Shown here: one piece after another, positions 44,984 to 54,001 of the stretch
How positions within the stretch are numbered: position 1 is the stretch's first letter
How the letters are laid out: every line of letters starts with the position of its first letter
NCBI RefSeq assembly: GCF_012933465.1
Contig: NZ_JABBND010000004.1
Location: 1-64,000, forward strand
Direction of reading: 5' to 3'
Length of the DNA stretch: 64,000 nucleotides
Origin: Actinomycetospora sp. TBRC 11914
Lineage (GTDB): Bacteria > Actinomycetota > Actinomycetes > Mycobacteriales > Pseudonocardiaceae
Program-made: the position numbers and the translations under genes
The notes under the pieces: generated by a model
Seen by the model: the letters and a program-made list of their open reading frames with translations, nothing else
The model's database searches: none
What the model was told of the DNA's origin: nothing

Positions 44984-46891
44984 TCATCGGCGCACGACGA
45001 CCGTCCACGGCCCGACGTCCCGGCGCGCGAAGGCCGGCGAGTCGAACAACCGGGACGGGAACGCCACGGTCTCGGTCGCGACGTTCGGGTACCGGGGGAA
45101 CACGTCGTGGACGATCGTCGTCGTCAACGTCCCGTCGGGTCCCCGCCCGAACAGGAACGCCCGCGGCGCCGGCCACGGCGAGGCGTCGAGGCGCCGGAGC
45201 AGGTCGGCGGGGTCGGTCGCACCGGCCCACTGCCGCAACGCGGCGTTGCGCTGCTCGTACTGCGCGAGCGGGTTCGCGTAGTGCGGCGTCGACTGCTGGA
45301 AGCCGTGGAACGGCTGTTCCACGTAGAACTGCGTCGGCCCGCCCTGCACCACCGTCGCGTCCGCGGGGCGACCCGAGAGCTGGTCGACCGCGGCCACGAG
45401 CTGCGGCGCCCACGAGTCGACGCGGGCGGGGTCGAACGCACCGACGGCCGGGGCGCCCGTGCTCGGGTACGGGTCGGAGTACGCCTCCTGGACGGCGACG
45501 TCGTTCGCCGAGAGCGCTCCCTGCGCGCAGGCGGCGAGCACGACGACGCCCAGCACCCCGCCGAGGGCGCGCCAGCGCACCGCCCGCCACCGCGCCCCGG
45601 CGACGAGCACGGCCTCCGCGGCCGTCAGGACTCCCGCGACCACCAGCACGAGCTCCACGAGCGGCGTGAGCCGGAACGCGAGCGTCGTCTGTCCCACCAG
45701 CAGCGCGGGCAGCGTGAGGGCGAACCAGGCGTAGACGAGGAGCACGAGCACGGCGAGCGGCCGCGACAGGCGCGCGTGGCTGTGCCAGGCGAGCACGATC
45801 CCGAGCGTCCCGACGAGGCACATCGCGCCGATCGACGACGGCTGGAGCATGGGGAAGGTCCACACGCTGCCGTCGTAGGGCAGGTAGCGCTGCGCGTCGC
45901 TGCGTGGCAGTCCCCGCCCGAGGGCCGCGAGGGCGAAGGGCGCCCACACGACGAGCGCGAGCAGCAGGCCGATCACGACGACGACGGCGGCGCGCCCGAT
46001 CCGCGGGAGCACGTGGCGCGCCGGGCGCCCGAGCGTCGGGACCAGGGCCGTCAGGACGACGAAGACCCCGAAGAACCCGGCGTGCAGCGAGTACGTCACC
46101 GCGGCGACGCCGAGGTAGACACCGGTCGCGACGAGGGCAAGGCCGCGACGCCGGTGCGCGTCCGCCCGGATCGCTCCCCAGGCGATCACCGCCACCGCCG
46201 GCATGGGCGCGATGAGCAGCCAGGCGTACGGCTCGGCCGACGAGACCCCGAGGCCGACGATGGCGGTGGCCGTCGCGACGAGCACCGCCCGGGCCGGAGA
46301 CACGACGAGTCGCCACGCGGCGAAGGCCGCCCACGCGGCGACGGCGAGGGTGAGGATCGCCCAGATCTTGTAGAACTCCCACGCTGGGACACCCACCACG
46401 GCCGCCGCGCGCCCGCCCAGCCAGAACCAGCCGGCCGGATAGTACGACGGCAGGTCGAGGTAGTTCATGTCCGTCAGCGCCGACGTCGCCGCGTAGCGGG
46501 CCAGCGCCTGCGTGCGGAAGCTCTGGTCGATCGAGATGCCGCCGAGGTAGTAGTGCGTGCCCTGCAGCAGCAGGCCCGGCCACAGCGTGACCAGCAGCGC
46601 CAACAGGCCGGGGACGGCGAGGGTGGCCGCGGCGGCTCCCGCCCGGCGGCCGGACGCCGCGATGCCGACCAGGGCGGCCACGACGACCGCGCTGAGCGTC
46701 GCCGCGATCGCCGTCGCGGCGAAGGTCGGGAACGGGATCCGCAGCCGGCTGATCGCGACCTGCGCGGCGAGGGAGCACCCCAGGGCGACCAGGAGCCCGC
46801 CCACGGTGGTCCACCATCCCGGAGCCCGGCGGAGGGCCTGGACGGCGGGCGCCGCCGGGATGGTGGTCCTGCGCAGTCCGGTCGTGGACAT
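44984..46891 (-). CDS. aftA: Galactan 5-O-arabinofuranosyltransferase AftA
   Basis: A 635-residue GT-C enzyme that primes galactan with the first arabinofuranose from decaprenylphosphoryl-arabinose. Eleven or so membrane helices fill residues 25-455, and an extracytoplasmic C-terminal domain follows. The first large loop has the family signature GGISIDQSFRTQALARYA (Asp122), then NYLDLPSYYPAGWFWLGGR and EFYKIWAI. The length matches mycobacterial AftA (643). In M. tuberculosis aftA lies beside embC; here it is some 30 kb from the main emb group, within polysaccharide genes. ATG start with no close ribosome-binding site, so the start is slightly uncertain. Confidence 0.88.
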   Translation of the reverse strand: MSTTGLRRTTIPAAPAVQALRRAPGWWTTVGGLLVALGCSLAAQVAISRLRIPFPTFAATAIAATLSAVVVAALVGIAASGRRAGAAAATLAVPGLLALLVTLWPGLLLQGTHYYLGGISIDQSFRTQALARYAATSALTDMNYLDLPSYYPAGWFWLGGRAAAVVGVPAWEFYKIWAILTLAVAAWAAFAAWRLVVSPARAVLVATATAIVGLGVSSAEPYAWLLIAPMPAVAVIAWGAIRADAHRRRGLALVATGVYLGVAAVTYSLHAGFFGVFVVLTALVPTLGRPARHVLPRIGRAAVVVVIGLLLALVVWAPFALAALGRGLPRSDAQRYLPYDGSVWTFPMLQPSSIGAMCLVGTLGIVLAWHSHARLSRPLAVLVLLVYAWFALTLPALLVGQTTLAFRLTPLVELVLVVAGVLTAAEAVLVAGARWRAVRWRALGGVLGVVVLAACAQGALSANDVAVQEAYSDPYPSTGAPAVGAFDPARVDSWAPQLVAAVDQLSGRPADATVVQGGPTQFYVEQPFHGFQQSTPHYANPLAQYEQRNAALRQWAGATDPADLLRRLDASPWPAPRAFLFGRGPDGTLTTTIVHDVFPRYPNVATETVAFPSRLFDSPAFARRDVGPWTVVVRR

Positions 46892-46958
46892 CGGGCGACC
46901 AGGTACTCCTTCGGCGCTCGCGGGTGACCGAGGGTAGCGCGGGGCGCCCGGTGCACCC

Positions 46959-48980
46959 TCAGAGGCGCGCGACGACCGCGGGGTCGAGGCGGTAGACCGT
47001 GACCGTGCCGGCGCGGAACGCGGCCGTGAGCCCGGGGAGTCCGTCGAGGTCCTCGAAGCCGCGCGGCACGGTGAGCCGGTCCGCCTGCGGCCAGCCGAAC
47101 GGTGCCCCGCCCACGCCGATCGCCGGGGCCCGGGAGTCGACGTAGAGCCAGTCGACGTCGAGGTCGCGCAGGTCGCGGCGGACGACGGGGTCCCTCGGGT
47201 AGTCCCGGAACCCGCCCAGCAGCTGGTAGGTGTACGGCGCGCTCGCGCTCCCGAGGGTCGCGAGGTTCACGATCGGCAGGCCGTACTCGGTGTAGAGGAT
47301 CGTGGAGCCGTCGTTGGCCGAGTTGAGGATGCGCTGGCCGGGCCGGACCTGGCCCGCGAGCCAGGCCGCCGCGGCCTCGTCGTCGGCGTCCACGCGGGTG
47401 AAGTCCGGTGTCGTGAACCGGGACGCGACGGCGTTCTCGTCGATCCGTGCGTACCCGTAGCCCGGCCCGACCGCGTAGAGGGCCACCAGGAGCAGCAACA
47501 GGCCGGACGTCACCCAGGGCACGAGGGCGGGCGTGCGACCGGGCACCCGCCGGGCGATCCACCGCGCGGCGAGCGCGAGCCCGAGCGCCCCCGCCGGCAC
47601 CCCGAGCAGCGTCAGGTGCGACCACACCCGCGGCTCGGAGTTGTAGAAGAACCCCGTGACGATCCCGGCGGGCCCCTTGCCGGGGCCGACGAAGTAGGAG
47701 ACGACGACCAGGAGCCAGACCGCCGCGGCGACGAGCAGCGCACCGCAGCGCCGGGCCACCACGAGCACGAGGACGCCCCCCAGGACCAGCGCGGCGGCCG
47801 CGACCTGGGACCGGGCGCTGTCGGGGTCGAGGTACCCCCCATAGGCGAACGTGAGCGCCTTGCCGACGGCGAGGGCGACGGGGCGGTTGGGCGTGGCGGT
47901 GACGAAGGCGGTGGTCGCGGCGACCGCGGAGGAGCCCGCGAGGAGCGTCGGCAGGGCGACGACCACGCCGAGGACCGCGGCCGGCCAGAACGCCCGGACG
48001 AACCGGGCCAGATCCCGCCGCCCGTGGCGCAGCACGTCGACCGCCAGGTAGACGACCGCGGTGACGCCGATCGTCACCAGCGCGCTCGGGTGGACGGCCG
48101 CGGCACCCGCCGCGGCGACGCCGGCCCCCAGCAGGACCGCCCGCGGTACCCGCCGCCACGAGACCAGGGCGGCCAGCACGAGCGCGGCCAGCGTGAACGC
48201 CACGGCGTTGGGGAGGATGCCGCCGTCGTGGGCGAGCTGGACGCCCGGCCGGTACATCGTCGCCGCGAGCACGGCGGCGACCCCGCCCGCACCGGCCGCG
48301 CTGTCGCGGGCGTAGCCGGCGGCCCGGCCGAGGGCTGCGGTCAGGACGGCGAGGGCGAGGGGGAAGCCCACGCCGACGAGCACCAGCGCGAGGGCGTTGA
48401 CGGCGACGACGACGCTGCCGGTCAGCTGGGTGACCACCGCGGCGAGGAGGTGCAGCCCCGCCGGGTAGAACAGCACTCCCCCGCCGGTCAGCACGTCGGT
48501 CGGGGCCAGCTCCCAGGGCGCTCCCACGCCGGTCCGCGCGATGTACGAGGACAGCGCGAGGTGGAAGATCATGTCGTGCTCCTGCGGGTAGGTCCGCAGG
48601 GACCAGCCGAATCCGCCGAGCCAGGTCAGGACGCTCACCACGACGGCGACGGCGACGGTCGCGACCCCGAGGACGGCAGCCCCGGCCCGCCGCGTGCGAC
48701 GCGGCCGGACCTCGCGGACGCGCCCGCGGGTGCGCAGGACCAGGCGCAGCACCCCGACCGCGGCCAGGAGGAACGAGGCGACACCCAGCGCCACCACACC
48801 GAACCGTGCACCGACGACGCCGGTGACCACCCCGGTGACGGAGGCGACCGCGACCGACGAGGGCGCCGCGAGGACCGCCACCCAGAGGGGGCGCCCGACC
48901 CCCAGCGCGACCAGTGCGGCGCTGCCCGGGACCAGGACGACCAGCAGCGCGACGACCACAGCGAGCGTCTCGGGGACCAC
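46959..48980 (-). CDS. Large membrane protein of DUF6541-like GT-C type
   Basis: A 673-residue protein with about 14 hydrophobic segments and a C-terminal soluble part from about 530 (ILNSANDGSTILYTEYGLPIVN). The loop with WSLRTYPQEHDMIFHLALSSYIARTG and the FYPAGLHLL motif match the uncharacterised GT-C family I know as DUF6541, found in actinobacterial polysaccharide clusters. The donor and acceptor are unknown. GTG is chosen because a perfect GGGAGGGAGG lies just upstream. Divergent from the flippase gene across 166 bp. Confidence 0.75.
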   Translation of the reverse strand: MVPETLAVVVALLVVLVPGSAALVALGVGRPLWVAVLAAPSSVAVASVTGVVTGVVGARFGVVALGVASFLLAAVGVLRLVLRTRGRVREVRPRRTRRAGAAVLGVATVAVAVVVSVLTWLGGFGWSLRTYPQEHDMIFHLALSSYIARTGVGAPWELAPTDVLTGGGVLFYPAGLHLLAAVVTQLTGSVVVAVNALALVLVGVGFPLALAVLTAALGRAAGYARDSAAGAGGVAAVLAATMYRPGVQLAHDGGILPNAVAFTLAALVLAALVSWRRVPRAVLLGAGVAAAGAAAVHPSALVTIGVTAVVYLAVDVLRHGRRDLARFVRAFWPAAVLGVVVALPTLLAGSSAVAATTAFVTATPNRPVALAVGKALTFAYGGYLDPDSARSQVAAAALVLGGVLVLVVARRCGALLVAAAVWLLVVVSYFVGPGKGPAGIVTGFFYNSEPRVWSHLTLLGVPAGALGLALAARWIARRVPGRTPALVPWVTSGLLLLLVALYAVGPGYGYARIDENAVASRFTTPDFTRVDADDEAAAAWLAGQVRPGQRILNSANDGSTILYTEYGLPIVNLATLGSASAPYTYQLLGGFRDYPRDPVVRRDLRDLDVDWLYVDSRAPAIGVGGAPFGWPQADRLTVPRGFEDLDGLPGLTAAFRAGTVTVYRLDPAVVARL

Positions 48981-49146
48981 GGCGCCTCCCTCCCCCCGGC
49001 TTGCGAGGCTAGCGAGGACCGGGGACCACGCCGCGGAGGACACCTCCGCCGACCGGAGGATGTCGTCGAGGGAGCCGACCGCGACCGGCGCTATCGTCGC
49101 CGTCACGTCCGGCGAGGACCGGACCGGCCGGGGAGGGGGCAACGAC

Positions 49147-50400
49147 GTGACCGTCCCCGTGCGTCGCCGCTCCCTCGGCGCCCAGGCCGCCGTCCCCGTC
49201 TCCCTCGTGCTCGTGGCGGGCACGGCCTACCTGCTCCTCATGGCCTCCGGGCACGTGCTCGACGGTGCCGCCTTCGCCGCGCTCACGTCCTTCTACCTGC
49301 TCGCCAACACGGTCGGCCGCGGCACGTTCGCGGTCCTCGAGCTGGAGCTCACCCGCACCGTGCCCCGCAGCCGGGCGCGCGGCGAGAGCATCGCGGGCCC
49401 CGTCCGCTCGGTCGCGCGCGGTGGACTCGTCCTGCTCGCCGTCGTCTGCGCCGCGCTGGTCGTCTCCGGCCCGTGGGTGGCCCACGTGGTCGGCGGCTGG
49501 CTCGAGCTGGTCCTGCTGCTGGTCGCCGCGCTCACGCTCGCCGTGTCCTCGCTCGTGCGAGGGCCGCTCGCCGGGGACCAGCGGTACGGGCTGTTCGCCA
49601 CGACCCTCGCGGTGGAGTCGGCGGTCTACCTGCTCGGTGCCGCGGGACTGCTCGTGGCCCGCGTGAACGCTCTGCCCGCCTGGACCGCGGTGCTCGCGGC
49701 CGCGCCGCTGGCCGGTGCGCTGACGGCCGTCGTGACCCGGCGCGCCCGGACCTCGGTGCGTCGGCTGTTGCGCCCGGACCCGGGGACGGGGTCGGTGGCG
49801 CGGGTCGGTCTCGCGACGCTCGCGGCCGGCTCGTCGCTCTATCTGTTCTCGCAGGCCGTGTGGAACCTGGGGCCCGTGGTCGCCACCGGACGCACCGCCG
49901 ACGGTGTCCTGGCGGCGGCGTTCGCGGCCTCCGCGGTGCTGCTGCGCGCGCCGGTCATGGCGTTCCCCGCGGTGCAGGCCCTCGTCCTCCCCCGGCTCGC
50001 GGCCGCGGAGCCGGGCACGCGCCGCGGCCGGGCGACGACGCGGCTGGTGGCGGTGTGCGCGGCGGCGGTCGTGGTGTGGGTCGTCGGGAGCGTCCTCGTC
50101 GCCCCGCCGGTGATCCGGGTCTTCTTCGCGGTGAGCGAGACACCGGCCCGCGGCATCCTGGCGGCGCTGGCGCTGTCGGTCGCGGTCGGCCTCGTCGCCC
50201 AGGCCACACAGACCCGCCTGCTCGCCGCGGGACGCACGGTGCTCGTGGCGGCGTCGTGGGCGGTCGGCACCGTCGTGCTCGTCGTCCCGGCCCTCGTCCT
50301 GCCCGACGCGGTCCTGGGGGCCGCGCTCGGGCAGCTCCTCGCCGCCGTCGTCGTACTGGGGATCCAGGTCGTGGCGCTACGCCACGGGGACGCCCCGTGA
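49147..50400 (+). CDS. MOP-family polysaccharide flippase-like protein
   Basis: A 417-residue protein with about twelve hydrophobic segments and the general layout of Wzx/MATE-like polysaccharide exporters. The middle part (LFSQAVWNLGPVVATGR, RAPVMAFPAVQALVLPRLA) resembles actinobacterial flippases. It would turn a lipid-linked glycan across the membrane, separate from the Wzm/Wzt route. GTG with GGGAGGGGG 8 nt upstream. The stop overlaps the next glycosyltransferase start (GTGA). Confidence 0.78.
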   Translation: MTVPVRRRSLGAQAAVPVSLVLVAGTAYLLLMASGHVLDGAAFAALTSFYLLANTVGRGTFAVLELELTRTVPRSRARGESIAGPVRSVARGGLVLLAVVCAALVVSGPWVAHVVGGWLELVLLLVAALTLAVSSLVRGPLAGDQRYGLFATTLAVESAVYLLGAAGLLVARVNALPAWTAVLAAAPLAGALTAVVTRRARTSVRRLLRPDPGTGSVARVGLATLAAGSSLYLFSQAVWNLGPVVATGRTADGVLAAAFAASAVLLRAPVMAFPAVQALVLPRLAAAEPGTRRGRATTRLVAVCAAAVVVWVVGSVLVAPPVIRVFFAVSETPARGILAALALSVAVGLVAQATQTRLLAAGRTVLVAASWAVGTVVLVVPALVLPDAVLGAALGQLLAAVVVLGIQVVALRHGDAP

Positions 50401-51416
50401 CCGCACGACCGACGCTCGGGGTGGTCGTGCTCGCCTACGGCGACGAGCCCTGGCTCGCCGAGTGCGTGGACTCCGTCCTCGCCTCGCACGGCGTGGAGGT
50501 GGACCTGGTCGTCGTGGACAACGGCTGCCGGGCCGCCGACCTCGAGCCGGTGGCGAAGCGGGACGACCTGGAGGTCCTGCGGCCGGGGACGAACACCGGA
50601 TTCGCCGGGGGCTGCAACCTCGGCGCCCGTCACGTCCGCGGCGAGTACCTGGCGCTGGTGAACTCGGACTGCCTCGTCGAGCCGGAGACCCTGGCCGCGC
50701 TCGCGGCCGTCGCGCGCGACCCCGCGGTCGGTCCGGTGATGGCGAGCATCCGGTTCGCCGACCGGCCGGGGATCCTGAACAGCGGCGGCAACCCGGTCCA
50801 CGTCCTCGGCACCTGCTGGGCCGGGGGCATCGAGGAGCCCGAGACGCGGCGCGCGCCCTACGACGTCGCGTCCGCCAGCGGCGCCTGCCTCCTGCTCCGC
50901 CGCGAGGTGTGGGACCGGGTGGAGGGCTTCGACGAGGAGTACTTCGCCTACCTCGAGGACACCGAGCTCAGCCTGCGCTGCCGGCGGCTCGGCCTGGCCG
51001 CCCGGTGCGTGCCGACCGCCGTCGCCCTGCACCACTACGAGTTCTCCCGCAACCCCCGCAAGATGTACCTCCTCGAGCGGAACCGGCTCCTGATGGTCGC
51101 GACGCTGTGGAGCCCGCGGGCGCTGGTGCTGCTCGCCCCCTTCTTCCTGGCCCTCGAGGCCGCGCTGCTGGTGCTGGCGACCGTCCAGGGCTGGGGCCGG
51201 GAGAAGGTCCGGGGCTGGCGCTGGGTCCTGGGCCACCGGGACCACCTCCGGCGTCGCCGCCGCCTGCTCGCCGCCGAGCGGACGGTGCCCGAGCGGGAGT
51301 GGCTGACGGTCCTGACGCCGGAGCTCGCGCCCCACGTCGTGGGGTCAGCCGCAGCGGCGCGGGCCGTCAACGTCGTCCTCGGTGGGTACTGGCGCCTCGT
51401 CCGCCGCCTGGTCTGA
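50397..51416 (+). CDS. GT2 glycosyltransferase, rhamnosyltransferase-like (WbbL type)
   Basis: A 339-residue GT-A enzyme. VVVLAYGDEPWLAECVDSVL is the nucleotide-binding strand. NTGFAGGCNLGARH, NSDCLVEPE (metal site), SGACLLLRREVWDRVEGFDEEYFAYLEDTELSLR and LHHYEFSRNPRKMYLLERNR are the set seen in WbbL-like rhamnosyltransferases. In mycobacteria WbbL attaches rhamnose in the arabinogalactan linker, and other members build surface glycans. The linkage to a flippase gene argues for a separate lipid-linked glycan, but a linker role cannot be excluded. Two hydrophobic C-terminal segments may anchor it. Confidence 0.85.
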   Translation: MTARPTLGVVVLAYGDEPWLAECVDSVLASHGVEVDLVVVDNGCRAADLEPVAKRDDLEVLRPGTNTGFAGGCNLGARHVRGEYLALVNSDCLVEPETLAALAAVARDPAVGPVMASIRFADRPGILNSGGNPVHVLGTCWAGGIEEPETRRAPYDVASASGACLLLRREVWDRVEGFDEEYFAYLEDTELSLRCRRLGLAARCVPTAVALHHYEFSRNPRKMYLLERNRLLMVATLWSPRALVLLAPFFLALEAALLVLATVQGWGREKVRGWRWVLGHRDHLRRRRRLLAAERTVPEREWLTVLTPELAPHVVGSAAAARAVNVVLGGYWRLVRRLV

Positions 51417-51779
51417 CGTCGGGTCGAGCCGGCTGCGCCACTCCACCTCCTCGAGCCGCAGCCGCAGGGCGCCGATCTCCTCGGCGAGCCGGCGCGTCTG
51501 CTCCTCGAGCACCCCGACCTCGATCGAGAGCTGCAGCGAGACGCCGAAGAGGATCAGGAGAGAGACGAGGAAGAGCAGGTTGCTCGGCACCGCGATGCCG
51601 AGCAGCGCCGAGGCGTGCGCGAGGGCCTCGGGGAAGACCGACAGGAGCACCGTCACGCCGGCGACGAGCACCCAGAGGAACGCGTACTTCTGACGGAGGC
51701 GCCGCCGTCGCAGCAGCTCGAAGACGAGGACGAAGGCGAGGATCGCCACGACGACCGTGACGATCGTGAGCCGGGCCAT
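51345..51779 (-). CDS. DUF2304 small membrane protein
   Basis: A 144-residue protein with three hydrophobic segments (residues 4-22, 33-50, 65-85), then a coiled coil (VGVLEEQTRRLAEEIGALRLRLEEVEW) and a charged tail. FELLRRRRLRQKYAFLWVLVAG is the DUF2304 signature. Such proteins commonly follow DPM1-like glycosyltransferases and may form a membrane partner for them, as here. It begins 1 nt after the stop of the GT2 gene. Its 3' end overlaps the convergent rhamnosyltransferase-like gene by 72 bp. Confidence 0.85.
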   Translation of the reverse strand: MARLTIVTVVVAILAFVLVFELLRRRRLRQKYAFLWVLVAGVTVLLSVFPEALAHASALLGIAVPSNLLFLVSLLILFGVSLQLSIEVGVLEEQTRRLAEEIGALRLRLEEVEWRSRLDPTSDQAADEAPVPTEDDVDGPRRCG

Positions 51780-51780
51780 C

Positions 51781-52560
51781 TCAGGTCGCCGTGGCCTCGA
51801 CCGTCGATCCGGGCCGGGCGATCGGGGCGCGGCGCGCGACCGCCAGCACGATCGCCGTCACGACCCGCACCAGGTACGCGGAGGACCGGAAGGCGTTCTG
51901 GCTCGGTGCCCCCGTGGTCCGCTCGCGCATCGCCACCGGCACCTGGGCGATCCGCAGCCGGGCGCGGCTGGCGAGGACGAGCGCCTCCACCGTGTCGCCG
52001 AGGTACTCCTCCGGGAAGTCGAAGGCGAAGAGCGACAGCGCCCGGCCGTTGACCATGCGGAAGCCCGACGTCGGGTCGGTCAGCGGGGTGCCCACCAGGC
52101 GCGAGAGCGTCGCGGCGAGCAGCCGCATCGCCCACCGGCGGGGACCCCGCACCACGTAGTCGCCGACGCCCGCGAACCGCGCGCCGACGACGATGTCGGC
52201 GTCGGCGAGGGCCGTGCGCAGGCGGGCGATGTCCGACGGGTCGTGCTGGCCGTCCGCGTCGACCTGGACGACGCAGTCGTAGCCCTCCTCGAAGGCGAAC
52301 CGGTAGGCGGCCCGCATCGCCCCGCCCACCCCGAGGTTGAAGGGCAGCGACATCACGCGGGCACCGGCGGAGCGGGCGACGTCGGCGGTGCGGTCGACCG
52401 ACCCGTCGTCGACGACGAGCAGGTCGGCCCCGGGCTGGTGGTGGCGCACCTCGGCGACGACCCGCCCGATCGACTCGGCCTCGTTGAGGGCCGGGAGGAC
52501 GACGAGCACCGGCGCGTGCGGCTGCCGGGTCGGAGGAGCGGCGGGAGCGGTCGCCGTCAT
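51781..52560 (-). CDS. GT2 glycosyltransferase, polyprenyl-phosphate-sugar synthase-like (DPM1 type)
   Basis: A 259-residue enzyme. VLPALNEAESIGRVV, LLVVDDGSVDRTADVA, the QVDADGQHDP metal site and GARF are the DPM1/Ppm1-type marks. It probably moves a sugar from a nucleotide to polyprenyl phosphate, making a donor for the GT-C enzymes nearby. No large C-terminal membrane domain is present; the adjacent DUF2304 protein may supply the membrane part. The start overlaps the previous methyltransferase stop (ATGA). Confidence 0.87.
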   Translation of the reverse strand: MTATAPAAPPTRQPHAPVLVVLPALNEAESIGRVVAEVRHHQPGADLLVVDDGSVDRTADVARSAGARVMSLPFNLGVGGAMRAAYRFAFEEGYDCVVQVDADGQHDPSDIARLRTALADADIVVGARFAGVGDYVVRGPRRWAMRLLAATLSRLVGTPLTDPTSGFRMVNGRALSLFAFDFPEEYLGDTVEALVLASRARLRIAQVPVAMRERTTGAPSQNAFRSSAYLVRVVTAIVLAVARRAPIARPGSTVEATAT

Positions 52561-53168
52561 ACGTCCTCCAGGGTCGCGACGGTGACGAACTCGTTGTAGG
52601 TGAACACCCGCCCCAGGGGGCGCGGGAAGGGGAACGAGCGCTGGGCGTCGAGCCGCGCGCCCAGGGCGGTGACGACCCCGGCGAGCGCCGCGTCGTCGAG
52701 GAACTCGGTGTGGGTGGCGTCCGACCGGAAGCCGCGTCGTTGGGGGCAGATCAGCACGAGGCGCGCGCCCGGTCGCAGGAAGCGCAGGTACGGGCGCAGC
52801 ACCTCGGCGCCGGTGCCCGGCGTCAGGTGCTCGAGCAGGTGCGCGGCGAGCAGGCCGTCGAAGGCGCCGTGCAGCTCGTCGGCACGGCCCTCCAGCTCGT
52901 CCACCGTGAGGGCCTGCAGGCCCCGCGCGCGGCAGGCCTCGACGGAGGTGGGGTTGTGGTCGACCCCGAGACTGTCCGCCGAGAGCGAGACGAGGTTGCG
53001 CCCGATCCCGCACCCGACGTCGAGCACGCGGCGGTCACCGAGCAGTCGGCGCAGGTTCCACCGGTAGGGCGCCTGCACGTCGAGCGCGCGCTTCCAGCCC
53101 GCGCGTTCGAGCCGCACCAGCCGGGCCGTGTAGGTGCGACTCTCGGTACCGCCTGTGCCCAAGGCCAC
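52557..53168 (-). CDS. SAM-dependent methyltransferase
   Basis: A 203-residue class I methyltransferase. Motif I is VLDVGCGIGRNLVSL, motif II lies near SLGVDHNPTSVEACRARG, and AAHLLEHLTPG and FLRPGARLVLICPQ follow. It probably methylates a sugar or lipid-linked intermediate of this cluster. The GTG at 53168 is preferred because TACCCT lies 6 nt upstream; the longer in-frame start would run through that box. It overlaps the DPM1-like gene by 4 nt. Confidence 0.82.
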   Translation of the reverse strand: MALGTGGTESRTYTARLVRLERAGWKRALDVQAPYRWNLRRLLGDRRVLDVGCGIGRNLVSLSADSLGVDHNPTSVEACRARGLQALTVDELEGRADELHGAFDGLLAAHLLEHLTPGTGAEVLRPYLRFLRPGARLVLICPQRRGFRSDATHTEFLDDAALAGVVTALGARLDAQRSFPFPRPLGRVFTYNEFVTVATLEDV

Positions 53169-53174
53169 CCTGTG

Positions 53175-53180
53175 AGGGTA
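53175..53180 (-). promoter_or_regulatory. Candidate -10 box (TACCCT) for the methyltransferase-GT2-DUF2304 operon
   Basis: On the minus strand TACCCT ends 6 nt before the GTG at 53168, in a 78-bp gap after the previous methyltransferase gene. Confidence 0.38.
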
Positions 53181-53246
53181 GTGAGAGCCGTTGCGCGCGC
53201 CGACGCGGCACCCCGACGGGGTCACCCGAACGGACGTCCGCCCAGG

Positions 53247-53972
53247 TCAGGCGCCGGTCGTGACGTAGAGCCTGCTGTCCCACCGGGGTCCGGCGCTGGT
53301 GTCCGGGTCGGCGGCGACCACGCGCGCGCCGAGGGACTCCACGAGCCGGCGCACCTCGGGCTCGGGCGTGCCGTGCATCTCCATGCCCCGCCGCAGGACG
53401 CGGGCCACCGGGACGGGCAGCCCCCCGAGCACCCGGCCCGCCACCGTCGAGGACGGGCGGGTCGGCATCTGGAAGACCACGACGCCGCCCGGCCGCGCCA
53501 CCCGCCGGAACTCGCGGACGTACCCGTGCGCGAGCGCCGGCGGCATGTGCTGCAGCACCCGGCACGAGTACACGAGGTCGACCGAGCCGGTCTCGATTGC
53601 GGCGAGGTCGGAGCCGGTGACCTGGACGAACCGGCAGGCCGCGTCGGGGACGATCTCGCGGGCCTTGGCGAGCATCGTCGGGGAGATGTCGCAGCCGAGG
53701 ACCTCGCCGAAGCCCGCCACGGCCAGCCCGTGCGAGAGCCGGCCGGCGCCGCAGCCGAAGTCGAGGGCCCGCCCGCGCCCGACGTCGAGACCGAGCTCCG
53801 CCAGGCGCGCCAGGACGGCCTCGATCTCGGTCACCCCGGTGGCCAGGAACTCCTCGGGGCCCCAGCGGCGGCGGCTCTTCCCGCGGTCGGTGAGCACCGC
53901 CCACATCGGGTCTTCCCCGCCCAGCTTCGTCCAGGTGCGGGAGACGTCGTCGATGTCGCGTTCGGTCGTCAC
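53247..53972 (-). CDS. SAM-dependent methyltransferase
   Basis: A 241-residue class I methyltransferase with ALDFGCGAGRLSHGLA as motif I, LGCDISPTMLAKARE, and SVDLVYSCRVLQHMPP. The N-terminal helix part (RTWTKLGGEDPMWAVLTDRGKSRRRW) is a known lead-in in polysaccharide-cluster methyltransferases. GTG with GGGAGA about 8 nt upstream. It comes 29 nt after the GT4 gene, so the two are probably co-transcribed. Confidence 0.83.
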   Translation of the reverse strand: MTTERDIDDVSRTWTKLGGEDPMWAVLTDRGKSRRRWGPEEFLATGVTEIEAVLARLAELGLDVGRGRALDFGCGAGRLSHGLAVAGFGEVLGCDISPTMLAKAREIVPDAACRFVQVTGSDLAAIETGSVDLVYSCRVLQHMPPALAHGYVREFRRVARPGGVVVFQMPTRPSSTVAGRVLGGLPVPVARVLRRGMEMHGTPEPEVRRLVESLGARVVAADPDTSAGPRWDSRLYVTTGA

Positions 53973-54001
53973 GGGGCGATTCTCCCGGGGGTCGCGGTCC
54001 G

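Noticed and set aside
46959-48980. Emb-type arabinosyltransferase
   Set aside because: The DDGY and KWTHHFG motifs and the carbohydrate-binding C-terminus are absent. It fits a different GT-C family.
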